Counted from the first letter of the stretch, positions 10,420 through 21,053 are shown. The stretch: DNA of 64,000 nucleotides from Theodoxus fluviatilis (GCA_034096865.1 JAWQFJ010028249.1:1-64000), one strand, 5' to 3'. Notes: generated by a model from the sequence alone, not told the origin. Program-made: numbers and translations.

Positions 10420-10926
10420 TGTTGTGAAGGTTCTAGATCATATGAGAGGATCGCAGTTGGTTTGTTTATCGGTCAGTCCACTATGGTCATTGCCCTGGCA
10501 CGTGGTCGAGTCGGGCTAAATTTGTCATGTTGTGTCAAGAGACATCGGTCGATTTCCAGATCGAGCATAAGAGAATATGCCGCTTTATTCACGAAAGATC
10601 TGGAACCTGTGGTTAGATATATAAAGCACGACAAAGCGAGAGAGAGACAGACAGACTCAGACACGAGAGCAGATACAACAGAGTTAAGGTGAGAGCTTAA
10701 CTAGAGGATAAACAAGTCCTCCTTTGTAAGGAATGAGTCCTCTGCGGAACTGTGCGTAGAGTGAAGTTGTTATGACGATTACTGTATACTGATTTTCACC
10801 GCTGTGTAGCAATCAGTGCGTGAATAAAGTTTATCGAAACGACCAACAGCGTTTGTAACTTCGACTTCCCGGTGCAAGCTAGGAGAACCCCCGTACAACA
10901 GGATATTGCAAGAGAAGAGTGCAACA
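10420..10926 (+). repeat. 5' LTR of a Ty3/gypsy-like retrotransposon
   Basis: A 507-bp direct repeat of 13428-13906. It begins TGTTGTG and ends GCAACA (TG...CA). It holds a TATATAAAG box at about 10617 and an AATAAA signal near 10824, as expected for U3/R. The flanking bases ATAA (10416-10419) match ATAA after the 3' LTR (13907-13910), giving a 4-bp target duplication. Differences from the other LTR include several small deletions and many substitutions, so the insertion is not very recent. Confidence 0.95.
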
Positions 10927-10927
10927 T

Positions 10928-10943
10928 TGGTTCCCGAGACGGC
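10928..10943 (+). promoter_or_regulatory. Primer binding site
   Basis: TGGTTCCCGAGACGGC lies one base after the 5' LTR and begins with TGG, complementary to a tRNA CCA end. The tRNA species is not assigned. Confidence 0.75.
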
Positions 10944-10956
10944 AAACAGATGAAGT

Positions 10957-13414
10957 ATGGACGGTGAGAAAGGCGTTTTTCGATCTGCTGTGTGTGTCGA
11001 TGCTATGGATTCATCGACTGCGGACATTGCGACAGTGATACGGCTGCAACTGTAGGACGGCAAGGCATTGTGGGAAGCGTACCACATTCAGTTTGAGGTG
11101 GTAGCAAAGATGAATGGCTGGAATGAGGAGGAGAAAGCCAACTTTCTCATTCTCATCCTGACGGGACGAGGACTGACAGTCCTCAAAACCTTGCTACCCG
11201 AAGACAGAAATGACTACAACGCCCTCGCACAGGCTCTCCGTGACATATTTCAAGTCATCTGGAACTCGGACCAGGCACGGCACTGCTCTACGCCAGAAAG
11301 CGCGAGGAGGGAGAGTCACTCCCTCAACTGGCAGCTGACATCGTGCGACTGGTGATGCGGAGTTTCCCCATCTGCAACAGGGAAGGAATCGACGACCTGG
11401 CTCAAGATAAGTTTATAGATGCCCTCGTTGACGACAAAGTAAAACGTCAGGTGCAGATACTGGCTCCAAGCACTCTGAGGGAGACAGTGAACACTGCTCT
11501 TTGCGTCGAAGCAATCTTCCAGTGTGAGCAAGGGACCCAGCCTCAGAGAATCAGAGCCATGGACAGCCAGTAGAAATCAGACAGTGACAGCTTTGCTCTG
11601 CTTGCCAAGTTAATACAGCTAATGGAGGAGTATTTGCTGAAGATCAGAAACCTTTCCTCTCGTCGGGAGGGACAGCGTGGACACATGAAGTGTTACAACT
11701 GCAATAAGACAGGCCACATCGCTCGCTGCTGTCCACAGAGGAAGGAGAAGGCCACCACCACTCAGAAAAACTCCACCCTGCACCTGCTCAAGAGCGTGCG
11801 CGTCAACCGAGCAGGACCGTCGATCGAGGTTCACATCGACAGCAACCATTACCAGGCACTGATCAACTCAGGAGCGACCGTTTCTGTGATAAAGACTGGT
11901 CTGTGCCCCTTCAAGAGGATGGAGGAATCGGCGATGGTGCTCACTGACGTCATGCACAGACCAATCCCTGTGCACGGCGTTGTGACAGGGAAGGTGAAGG
12001 CCGGTGAGCTTGTTGTTTCTCACTCCTTCGTGATCGTCGACATAGAAGATGACGTCATCCTAGGGACAGATTTTCTGCAGGAGCATTGCTGCGTGATAGA
12101 CTGGATACAGTCCCTCCTGCTGATTGATGGGCACCACGTGCAGTTGAAGGGTCTTGTGGGTGAAGGGAATGCTTCACTGGGTCCCTCGGGAGCATTGAGG
12201 CGGATCACCGCTCAAGAGACGCCTCTGGCAGCCACACAGAGACAGGACCCTGACCTGCAGTCCATCATCCACTGGATGGAGGACAGGCCTGTTTGCCCAC
12301 CCTGGAAGAAGGTCGCCATTACCAGTCCTGTCACCAAGGCGTACTGGACTCAGTGGGATGCCCTGCAGCTGACAGATGGAGTGCTGTACAGAAAGTGGAT
12401 GGACAAGAAGGGAGAAACCTGCCGCCTTCTCCCTGTTCTGCTGAGAGCCATGCAGGAGGAAGCGCTGAGACAGCTACATGACGACCCAGCAGCTGGCCAC
12501 CTCGGACGGCGGAGGACGCACTGACGCGTCTGTGAGCGGTACTTTTGGATCGGTCGGCACAAGTCTGTTCGCAACTTGTGTCGGCGCTGTGCCATCTGTG
12601 CCTCACAGACAAGACGCCACGGTCGTCGTAGTGGCCCTAGCAAGACTGACAGTTCTGCCATTGGTGGATACCCCCCGTGACGTGCCTCAGTGCGTGGTGC
12701 CGGTCCAGGTTATGCTGCAGGCAGTGCGAAAGTCCGCAAGGACACACCTGCAGCGGAGCGTGGACAAAATGAAGTGTGGTTACGACCGCAAGGCCGATCA
12801 CCAAACCTCTCCTAAGGGTACTGCACTGTGGTTCTCCAACCCATGGGCTGAGAAGGGATGCACCACCAAGATGGCCCAGCCACAGGCAGGACGTTACGTG
12901 AACCGTGCCTGTCTCTGGAGGAACCAGGGAGATCTACCGCTGGACTGGTGGCAGTCGCCAAGACGCCGCCCTGACCCGACCGACAACAAGCCTAGAGAGA
13001 CGCTGTATCAGGGCATTCCTGGGAAGACAAGAGCAAGGATGGAGCGACCCCTGAGGACGTGCAGACATACACGCGGCGAGGGCGGCGTGTGATGCGCCCA
13101 TCTCGCTTCCTGTGAGGAGTACTGTACCATTCAGTGACAGTGTGGACAGTGGTCTTGCAGACATTGACCCCATGGACTGGGCAGATGCTACCGCAAGGAA
13201 GCTTATGCCCATATGTCATGTCTTGCATTTATGCCACTTACTCTCTAATCCATAGACTACCTGGACTGCGAATTGACTTTTCCCGGTATTTTGTTGTTGT
13301 TGATGTTAATGTTGTTGCTAGCTGTGTATCTTTTAGGTGTTAGTTCATGATGTTTTGTAGATTTAATTGCGAAATTGTAGATGTAGTGAGACCAACGAGG
13401 TCGTTTTGGTCTTT
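10957..13414 (+). pseudogene. Defective gag-protease-integrase region of the Ty3/gypsy-like element
   Basis: The remaining parts appear in order. A gag-like frame starts at 10957, is interrupted by TAG at 11053, continues to about 11300, then shifts frame and runs to 11573. A second frame (11622-12524) carries a CCHC zinc knuckle (CYNCNKTGHIARCC), a retropepsin-like segment (LINSGATVSVI, where the catalytic Asp of DSGA is Asn) and VILGTDFL. It then jumps directly to the integrase N-terminal zinc-binding region (LHDDPAAGHLGRRRTH, continuing in another frame as RYFWIG...CRRCAIC). The last part (12720-13090) resembles the integrase C-terminus (YDRKADHQTSPKGTALWFSNP). Reverse transcriptase, RNase H and the integrase catalytic core are deleted. 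The element is non-autonomous and could only have moved by trans-mobilisation. Confidence 0.85.
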
Positions 13415-13427
13415 AGGGGAGGAGCTA
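13415..13427 (+). promoter_or_regulatory. Polypurine tract
   Basis: The purine-rich AGGGGAGGAG run lies directly before the 3' LTR, where plus-strand priming occurs in LTR elements. Confidence 0.75.
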
Positions 13428-13906
13428 TGTTGTGAAGGTTCTAGATCGTACGAGAGAATCTCAGTCAGTTTGTTTATATCAGTCAGTCCGCTTAGGTCAT
13501 TGCCCTGGCACATGGTCGAGTTGGGCGAAATTTGTCGATTTCAGCTCGAGCGTATGAGAATATGCCGCTTTATTCACGAAAGATCTGGAACCTGTGGTTA
13601 GGTTTATAAAGCGCGACAAAGCGAGAGAGAGACACTGAGACACGAGAGCAGATACGACAGAGTTAAGATGAGAGCTTAACTAGAGGATAAACAAGTCCTC
13701 CTTTGTAAGGAGTGAGTCCTCTGCGGCACTATGCGTAGAGTGAAGTTGTTACGATGATTACTGTTTACTGATTTTCACCGCTGTGTAGTGATCAGTGCGT
13801 GAATAAAGTTTATCAAAAACGACCACCAGCGTTTGTACCTTCGACTTCCCGGTGCAAGCTAGGAGAACCCCCGTACAACAGGATATTGCAAGAGAAGAGT
13901 GCAACA
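13428..13906 (+). repeat. 3' LTR of the Ty3/gypsy-like retrotransposon
   Basis: A 479-bp repeat of the 5' LTR with the same TGTTGTG start and GCAACA end and a shared AATAAAGTTTATC. It is shorter mainly through small deletions (for example around the TCGATTTC segment). It is followed by ATAA, the target duplication. Confidence 0.95.
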
Positions 13907-14003
13907 ATAATGTGCTTTTAAAGTTATTAAATAAAACCAACCAATCAAAACTCCTGAGGCTGCTACATCGTAGCAGAGATGAAGCAGAGTGCAATGGAAC
14001 GCA
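13907..14003. mobile_element. Fold-back element, outer part of right arm (displaced by LTR element)
   Basis: The reverse complement matches 9607-9700 (TGCGTTC, ATTGCACTC, GATGTAGCAG, CTCAGGAGTTT, TTTAAAAGCAC). It is separated from its other half at 10265-10419 by the LTR element. Confidence 0.75.
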
Positions 14004-14161
14004 CGGCATGATTAGCGCGTTCTAACTTGTGACTCTGGCTTGTTCCCGCATACGCGCCCCAGACAAGACTGGTTACCGGTCTTGAATTAATTAATCGTCA
14101 TTGTTGTCTGCTCTTGTGAACAATTTGCATTGGGCCCGAGGCATAAGCAATAAATGATTCG

Positions 14162-14165
<4 letters not shown>
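14004..14165 (+). mobile_element. ORF1-only retroposon, 3' UTR and tail (continuation of 8726-9606)
   Basis: ATTGGGCCCGAGGC..AATAAATGATTCGTTCGTTC aligns with the 3' end of the intact copy (ATGGGCCGGCATGGC..AATAAA..TTCAGTTCAGTTC). Both end with AATAAA and a short pentamer- or tetramer-like tail. The junction to (TC)n follows at once. Confidence 0.65.

Positions 14166-14250
<85 letters not shown>
14166..14250. repeat. (TC)n microsatellite at the right border of the nested insertion
   Basis: About 40 TC units with one TTTC interruption near the end. It pairs with the (TC)n at 8676-8725. Confidence 0.95.
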
Positions 14251-14790
14251 AAAACTTAGGAACCTTAGCTCTTGCATTCGAATAATTCATTGCCAACATC
14301 ACATGCACCATTTCCCGTGTATCCTTGGACCCTGCAAGATTGCCTTTGCGGGCGTTTCACCCTATGGAGCGAGGCCCGTTAGCAGAGCACGACTTGGCAG
14401 CGAAGGAATTGTACACATAAAAAATCAGGTCATTATGGAAATTTCAATGGCATGTCAAGATATACCAAAATGACCCCTAATGTGTACATTTTAAACTACA
14501 TTAATAAACATGGGGCAGGTACTAAATCTACCAAAATGACCCTTAATGTGTACATTTTTAACTACATTAATTAAAAAAATGGCGCAGGTACTAAATCGTT
14601 TTTTGCACAGCTGTAATTTACGTCCACTGTGTTTAAAGATTTACATCACAAGTGTAGGTGTATCACATGAGGGTCACCAGAGACCATTTTGTAATTTGAC
14701 CACAAAACCATTTCACTGCCCAAAGGACAACGACTCATCTTAGAAAGTGTTATTTAATTCCTATGAATCAAAACAGTGCAGATACTATAC
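14251..14790. repeat. Spacer with a tandem duplication of about 66 bp
   Basis: Mostly unique A/T-rich DNA. A unit starting TACCAAAATGACCC and ending GCAGGTACTAAATC occurs twice, at about 14463-14528 and 14529-14597, with a few differences. No gene is seen. Confidence 0.7.
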
Positions 14791-15035
14791 CTTCCGTAGC
14801 TTGGCTTTGATTTAAGTCCACTGAAGTTGTCACAAATGTAGATTTGGCCGTGATGGTCACAGACATCACGTTCAGTGAGCAGTGTAAAACTCGTCACTTC
14901 CTCAAGAGTAATGACTCCTCTTGGATGCTCTTTCAACTTGAAAGTCAATTCTGGTTTCAGTGATGAACAGCCGACAAAGCAGGCTATGTGGAAAACGCCA
15001 AACAGTATCCTACGGCGTCCACGTACGAAGGCCAT
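14791..15035 (-). CDS. Possible first coding exon of a secreted or membrane protein (unrecognised)
   Basis: On the minus strand an ATG at 15035-15033, in the good context AATCAATGG, opens 81 codons. They end at GGAAG|GTATAG, a plausible splice donor at 14790-14789, two bases into a codon. The N-terminus has a basic cluster (RGRRR) followed by a hydrophobic stretch ending in small residues (ILFGVFHIACFVGCSS), as in a signal peptide or signal anchor. The rest is soluble with paired cysteines (DVCDHHGQIYICDN). I do not recognise the family. Later exons would lie to the left, beyond the transposon nest, and none was identified. It lies about 2 kb head-to-head from the first exon of the zinc-finger gene. 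A chance ORF cannot be excluded. Confidence 0.4.
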
Positions 15036-15610
15036 TGATTTCTTGTTCGAAGAGTAGTTTTGCGAAGGGATTGCAGTAGAAAAAGATCAACGCTGTAACG
15101 TCAGAATAGTTTTCCTGCTTCCACAAAATGTGAATCCCTCTCCGTGGCAAGAGAACTGCATGGCTCGCCAAGCAAGTACAGTTCGCTGGATATGTTAAAG
15201 AGGTCCATCATCGTGTGGCGTGAACGGAGGCTATCTGAAGTCGTCAGTCAGTCGAAGCAGATACCGAATCGATACACTCTGCCTCTGGCTGTCTATACGC
15301 ACCATTTGTATAGATTCCTCTTTTCATCTAACATTTCTTTCCGCTCTTTTCTATCTTGTGCGTCTCCTCTGAGTGGAAATGTTATGAAAGTGAAATGCGT
15401 TCAAAATCGCATAAAGTTCCTTTTTATTTATTTTCTTTAAATGGAGGATTAAGGGTTTTCGTCATGGAATCCGGGCATTGGGTTTTGCGTTGACTGCATT
15501 TCCATTGTCTTGATTGTTCAGACGAAAGGTCATGTGCCTCAGCGTCAGGTAAAATATATACTACTAGCCGCTTCGCGACCAGGCACTGTGCAAAGCGCCA
15601 AAGCAACATA
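15036..15610. other. Spacer upstream of the minus-strand candidate exon
   Basis: No coding signal. It would hold the promoter of the minus-strand exon if that gene is real. A TGACGTTA-type site on the minus strand lies near 15100. Confidence 0.35.
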
Positions 15611-15615
15611 CAAAG

Positions 15616-16425
15616 CCAAATTCTTCAGCCGCCATTTTGTTTTTCTCATTACGTAACCATGATAACCAAAAAAATGTGTTCACAGATCTTCATCATATGA
15701 CTTTACCTACCCACACACCAAATTTCGGTCAAATCGGAGCACTTTGAGTTTTCGGCGGCCATCTTGTTTGTGTCCACTTCCGGTTACCATGGCAACACCA
15801 TTTTTTAATCCCACCATGACCTGACCCCGGCCCACACCTAACCCGTACCAAGTTTTAAGTCGATGGGAAGTCGTCCAAATTTTTCAGCCGCCATTTTGTT
15901 TTTCTCATTCGGTAACCATGATAACCAAACAATTCGTTCACAGATCTTCATCATTTCAATTTACCTATCCACACACCAAATTTCGGTCAAATCGGAGCAC
16001 TTTGAGTTTTCGGCGGCCATCTTGTTTGTGCCCACTTCCGGTTACCATGGCAACATCATTTTGTAACCCCACCATGACCTTACCCCGGCCCAAACCTAAT
16101 CCCATACCAAGTTTTAAGTCGATGGGAACTCCTGTGTCTCAGGCGTCTTGGCCGCCGTCAACACAGTCGTCCAAATTCTTCAGCCGCCATTTTGTTTTTC
16201 TCGGCACGTAACCATGATAACCAAATTTTTTTTTCACAGATCTTCATCATTCGACTGTACCTACCCACACACCAAATTTCGGTCAAATCGGAGCACTTTG
16301 AGTTTTCGGCGGCCATCTTGTTTGTGCCCACTTCCGGTCACCATGGCAACACCATTTTTTAAATCCCACGTTGACCTGACCCCTGCCCACACCTAACCCC
16401 ATGCCAAGTTTCAAGTCGATGGGAA
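15616..16425. repeat. Three tandem units of a 260-295-bp repeat carrying RFX X-box-like palindromes
   Basis: Units start at 15616, 15875 and 16170, each with CCAAATTNTTCAGCCGCC. Each then carries a GTAACCATGATAACC segment, CACACACCAAATTTCGGTCA, a TTTTCGGCGGCCATCTTG segment, then GTTACCATGGCAAC or GTCACCATGGCAAC (15783-15796, 16041-16054, 16337-16350), and an AAGTNTNAAGTCGATGGGA end. The middle unit is longer by an insert that includes CTCCTGTGTCTCAGGCGTC. It does not code for protein. Tandem arrangement in one place suggests local duplication of a dispersed element. Confidence 0.9.
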
Positions 16426-16449
16426 TAAAACTGTGGAAACGTATAAGTG

Positions 16450-16450
<1 letters not shown>

Positions 16451-16490
<40 letters not shown>
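16451..16490. repeat. (CA)n microsatellite
   Basis: About 20 CA units directly after the tandem repeat. Confidence 0.95.
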
Positions 16491-16494
<4 letters not shown>

Positions 16495-16879
16495 GCTAAA
16501 ATATGTATACAGATAATCATCGTGCCAAGGTTTGTAGTGGTAACCTGTGTGCTTGAAACTTTTAAATATTGTAGCAAATCGTCAACACCTTGTTTTGCCC
16601 TATCGTTTCTAAAGGCTGCTCAATGTTGCGTGCAATCCTGAACAGCGCACATTTTCTTTCCTCAGAACCCGTGACCCATTTTCCACGGCGTATTTCAGTA
16701 GACCGCCATCGGGAAGAACAATGCTTCGTGTACGTGCATTTCACCATCACCATGTTGCAAAAGGCTGTTTACCGACATCTTTTTAAATGATCTAAATGAA
16801 ACACACACTTAGCTACTTCTGAAAACAGCAAGCATCGATGCATGCAAAGAAAATAAAACGCCGGAAAAGATGTTTTGTT
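16491..16879. other. Non-coding spacer
   Basis: Unique sequence. No exon is supported. Confidence 0.4.
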
Positions 16880-17024
16880 TGCACTGATGTTACGGGTAGA
16901 AGAGATACCCCCACGCTATCGGCGAAGCCGCGGTCTGCTCGCCTGTAAGGCCGTGACGTCACGTCCGCCGAGCGTCAACTGTCAATAGAATGCCGCCATT
17001 ACCGCTGCGAAAAGTAGCGTGCTG
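16880..17024 (+). promoter_or_regulatory. Promoter / 5' leader of the zinc-finger gene with CRE and upstream ORF
   Basis: A locally CpG-richer stretch than its surroundings, with a palindromic CRE (TGACGTCA, 16954-16961) about 70 bp before the coding ATG. An upstream ATG at 16990 opens an 11-codon ORF (MPPLPLRKVAC). Its TGA (17023-17025) overlaps the main ATG (17025-17027) in the arrangement TGATG. No TATA box is seen. The transcription start is not known, so the CRE could lie in the promoter or the leader. Confidence 0.5.
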
Positions 17025-17085
17025 ATGAACTTCTTCTCATCGCGGCCTGTGTGCACGGACGGGATGGAAAACGATTGTCGTATAG
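17025..17085 (+). CDS. Large C2H2 zinc-finger protein, coding exon 1
   Basis: An ATG at 17025 reads MNFFSSRPVCTDGMENDCRI and the exon ends at ATAG|GTAAGA, a near-consensus donor at 17086. Twenty codons plus one base are encoded (phase 1). Joining to 18631 completes a Val codon and keeps the frame open through exon 2 and into the long exon 3. That three-way phase agreement is the main evidence, because the segment alone is too short to recognise. If this exon is instead non-coding leader, translation would begin at the in-frame ATG in exon 2 (18654). Confidence 0.55.
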
Positions 17086-18240
17086 GTAAGACTACGCACA
17101 GTTTGTTTATACGTTCACTCGTTCTTGGTGAATACGCTTCGCATGGCGTGAAAAAATGCATCCTGGCATCGCTCAAGTAGCGCACTGAAACGGCTGAGCG
17201 GACGCGACAGTCTGGCGTGGGTTGTGTTGCAGAGGCCTGCTGGAGAGCTGCGAACTTGTGACCCCAGTGAGACAACTTTAACTGACTGTCCAGTGCTCAC
17301 ACCAGTAATTGAAAAATGACCTTTCACATCGGGGGAGAGGGGGTCTTAAAGGTTGAGATGGGACACGATCTTCACCGTGACCTGATGCTTTTGAATGAAT
17401 GTTTTGTCGATTAAACTACGCTGGGAGAGGAACTCGATTTAGATCTATACACACCGCTTCGAGCAATGCTATTCATGAGCGACTGCAATTTGATGCTCAA
17501 AGTAAACTACACGTTTGGGACCGAAGAGGAAAGAGAAGCATCCTGTCCTCTTGTGATAGTGTTCAAATCGGATTTAGAGACTTCTTCCCCTCTTGCATTC
17601 ATGAAGAAAATAATGTGCAGATCAATTGATGACCTCCCGTTTCTTTTCAAATGCAAAATGGAGAAGGCTTATCCTTGCCTTTCAATACCTTATCAGAAAT
17701 TGTGTGCATTCCAATAATGGAGTTGTTGATTTAAGCATTCCTGTGTATTATTGATGGTGAAGTAGCAGAACATGGTTGGGGTTTCAAGTTGTGGCAGAGT
17801 GAAAGATCCCCATTTTTGTATATTTGTGCACTGATGCTGAGTACTCAGATTTAATCAAATTTGAAGAGAACAATATGAAGGAATGAAGGGGAAAAGCTTT
17901 CTCTCCTCAAGTGAACAGAAAACATTTTTTTTGTGTGCAAAAAGCCTGTCTTTAAGTAAATGTGATTTATAATGCTGTGTGGTAATGGATGGTTATGCAC
18001 TCAAAAGAGGTGCGAGACTGGAGTTAATTTGACTCAGACCTTGAGTTCTGATTAATTCACTCATTGCCACAGCATAAGTGGTCACCTGTGCAGGTATAGA
18101 TAGATGCCAAAATGCTCAAACCCTAAACATCTAAACACGAGGATAGTAACATGGGCATTAGCAAAAATTTGGTCTGTATTGTTGTCGACTGAGGGCATCC
18201 AAAGATAGACATGCAGTGTGTGATGGATCACGATGGATTT
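17086..18240. other. Intron 1, unique sequence
   Basis: A/T-rich DNA between coding exons 1 and 2. No repeats except the SSR at 18241-18340, and no conserved coding segment. Confidence 0.5.
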
Positions 18241-18280
<40 letters not shown>

Positions 18281-18286
18281 ATATGT

Positions 18287-18340
<54 letters not shown>
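18241..18340. repeat. Compound (GT)n-(AT)n microsatellite
   Basis: A GT tract grading into about 26 AT units, inside intron 1. Confidence 0.95.
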
Positions 18341-18343
<3 letters not shown>

Positions 18344-18630
18344 GGGTAGCTTTATGTTGTAAATTTTAATGGAACCATTAGACTAATTGGTGCATGTGTA
18401 GTTTTGAATGTTGTGACCCCATTATATCATGGCATTTTAAGTTCCCACATGGCAGGGCATCAGTTTATTTCCTGTATCTTCTGCATCTTACTTCATCAGT
18501 GTGTGAATGGCTTGATTTCATCCGTTTTTTGCTTTGAATTTGGTGCAGTTTCTGAGTGTTTTGATTTCTGTCCTATTTCCAGTGGCTGTCCGCTGTCAGA
18601 AATAGTGAACAATTGCTCTCCCTCAGCCAG

Positions 18631-18719
18631 TGTATTTTGAAAAAGCTTCAATCATGGCGGACTCAGAGGGCAAAAGACATGGCAGAAGTAATACTAAAGG
18701 TTACAAGACTTGCTCCAAG
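18631..18719 (+). CDS. Large C2H2 zinc-finger protein, coding exon 2
   Basis: The acceptor TTGCTCTCCCTCAGCCAG ends at 18630. The exon (89 nt) reads YFEKASIMADSEGKRHGRSN and then TKGYKTCSK, and ends at CCAAG|GTACCG (donor at 18720) in phase 0. It contains an in-frame ATG at 18654 in a good context (ATCATGG). It joins exon 3 at AGA GAG CTT without a stop. Using the earlier AG (18626) instead would bring in a TGA, so the second AG is favoured. The segment is basic and polar and forms the protein N-terminus with no known domain. Confidence 0.6.
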
Positions 18720-20455
18720 GTACCGTGACTTCCTCTCCTATGTTTTTCTCACTCTTGTGGCATTAACATTTTTCTGGCAGTGGAAGTGAAGTAATCCATC
18801 CATCCTGTGAAGCGAGACGCTGTGGAACGTGACTGTCTGGCAAGTGGTGACGGGATGCAATCTTTGGGTGTTGTGGTGCTTGTGCTTTTGGTTGGGGAGC
18901 TTGGAACAGCTTTGCATCAGCCACCACTTGATATTCACACATGTCTCGCTGCTGTTTCCAGTAAATTCTCAATGTGTCCTATGTGAACATGCATTGACAA
19001 TTCACTGGTGTCTTCTACTGAGAAAGCTGCACATAGCTCTGTGCCAGCATAAACATCTTATGATGCCAATAAGAGTAACTACTCCTTACCTACCTTGTGC
19101 CGCACACCTTAGCACTGGCTTCACTCTGAAGATCATTGCTCATGTGTGTATACATCTACTGCCAAGTAGGAACATCATTGTCTTGAACCAATGACATATC
19201 CATTCAGCAATTCTTGTGAACAGTTCATGGTCAGTAGTGATGTATAATACATGCTGCTTGTATCAGAATGTCTGGACAACAGTTATTGTTACTGGGAATG
19301 TGGATAACTAACATGAATGGTCAAAGAAAAATATGGCAATGCATATTAATTTACAGAGATAGGAAGAAAGGACATTTTCAAACTATTCCATGAAATGCTA
19401 ATGAAAAAGTTTGACAGATTTGGGTAATTTGACAGATACAAAAGGGAAAGTTTACAGACCAGGGAGTTTCTGCTGATGTTTGCATTGGCAGATGTAGTGA
19501 TTGTGCTGTGCCACTTGAGCAAAATGACTGTTTTGCATATCCTGATGTGTGGAGCTTGAGAAGAAAAAACCCAACTCTCCATCCTTCTCTATAATTTGTT
19601 TGGTGCTTGTGGGTTTTTGATAACATGACCATTCAAGGAACCTTTGCATGAGATGTATAGCTGTTAAAATTGAACTGAAAACCAGCTTTGCAATGCAAAC
19701 ACAAGCTTTTTTTAAAACATTGACTCCAAGAATTTAGGAAACTTGAGCCTCACATAGGTGAGGAACAAACTAAGAAATTGAAAGCTCAATTAGTGAACAG
19801 AGTCAGGATAAGAACTGCATGGAGGGAATGCAGGATGTTCATTAATAAATTTGTTGACCGACTCAGTGACTGGAAAATGCATGTAGAATGGCATTAATGA
19901 ACTGCTGCTGTGATAAGGCATAGATCCTTGTGTACAATGTAAACATTTCATATGATGTTGAACTTTGCAGAATGTGCAAACCATGGACTATTTCATATTC
20001 GACAGTGCAGGTTTCTCAAAGATTGACTGGGTTAGACAAAAGATGAAATATTCAAACCAGGAAATAATCAGTAAGCTCAAAAAGAGCAGTGAAAAATTTA
20101 CAAGATATCTGGGATGGGGATTTTCTGCTGTTTGGTGGGTTACTATTAAATGTAAAAAAAGGATTTCATCCAAAAATGTGTGCTTATTTTATAGATCCTC
20201 CATATTTTTCTGGTACTACTTCATTCCACCATGGTCTAGGCTGATCCTGGTTTCAGGCCCAAATTTTCCCTCTTTTTTGAGGGTGGCCAATCCCACCTCT
20301 ACATATAGAAACAAAGGGAAATAAAGAATAGGGACCATGTCAGGTGATTTTGGCATGAACTATTGAGTTGTTTGAAAGGGGAAGGAGATGGAGTAAGGGA
20401 AAGGGAGTGGGAGGGATCCCAGGGCTATATGAAACCCCTGCCTGACAGAAAACAT
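18720..20455. other. Intron 2, first part, unique sequence
   Basis: A/T-rich unique DNA with no recognisable exon or repeat. Confidence 0.5.
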
Positions 20456-20458
20456 GGG

Positions 20459-20584
20459 ATCTGTGGCCGAGTAGTTAGCGCGCTGGACCTACAGTTGCTT
20501 GCGGCCAGTGGGTACAGCGTTCGAAGCTGCGCGGTTCCCAGAGTTGCATCCTTGAGCAAGATGCTTAACTCGCATTGCTTCTCC
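20459..20584 (+). mobile_element. tRNA-derived SINE, 5' head
   Basis: TGTGGCCGAGTAGTTAGCGC resembles the A-box region of tRNA-Ser/Leu, and GTTCGAAGC (about 20518-20527) the B-box, giving an internal pol III promoter. The expected tRNA secondary structure is not intact, so this is a SINE rather than a tRNA gene. It is cut by a MITE at 20585 and resumes at 21054. Confidence 0.8.
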
Positions 20585-21053
20585 CAGGGTTCGTACAGGT
20601 CATGGAAAACCTGGAAAGTCATGGAATTTGATTCTTTATTTTCCAGGCCTGGAAAATCATGAAATTTCAATTTAAGTCATGGAAAGTCATGGAATTTAAT
20701 AAATAAATAAAAAGAAAGAAAAAAGATGTTTTCTAGGCTGTGCTTCGCGCGATACTCTCAATCTATTTTTAAACGCTGCGAACGACAGGAAAACATGCCC
20801 TTGCATCCCATTGGTTAATTTTGAAGGCTCGTTTGTCAGTTTTTGATCCAATCTGCTGTAAAATATAATAAAAAGAATTAGAACTTTTTTACAACTGGTG
20901 CATTGTGCGTGAGTTTGGTCGTGCGCCATACACTTTTCTCTTTAAAACTGTCATGTATCACAGTACGCTAAGTCATGGAAAATGTTATTGAGGGTCATGG
21001 AAAGTCATGGAAAAGTCATGGAATTTTGTATCTAAAAACCTGTACGAACCCTG
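20585..21053. mobile_element. 469-bp hAT-like MITE inserted into the SINE
   Basis: The perfect inverted ends CAGGGTTCGTACAGGT (20585-20600) and ACCTGTACGAACCCTG (21038-21053) bound a non-coding element. Near both ends it has repeated GTCATGGAAAGTCATGGAA-like motifs. TTCTCC directly abuts both sides. If the borders are moved in by one base, the flanks CTTCTCCC and GTTCTCCC match at 7 of 8 positions, as expected for a hAT 8-bp duplication. Removing it restores the SINE. Confidence 0.88.

Noticed and set aside
20459..20540. Functional tRNA gene
   Set aside because: A- and B-box-like motifs are present, but no cloverleaf or acceptor stem is evident and the segment continues into a SINE body shared with another copy.
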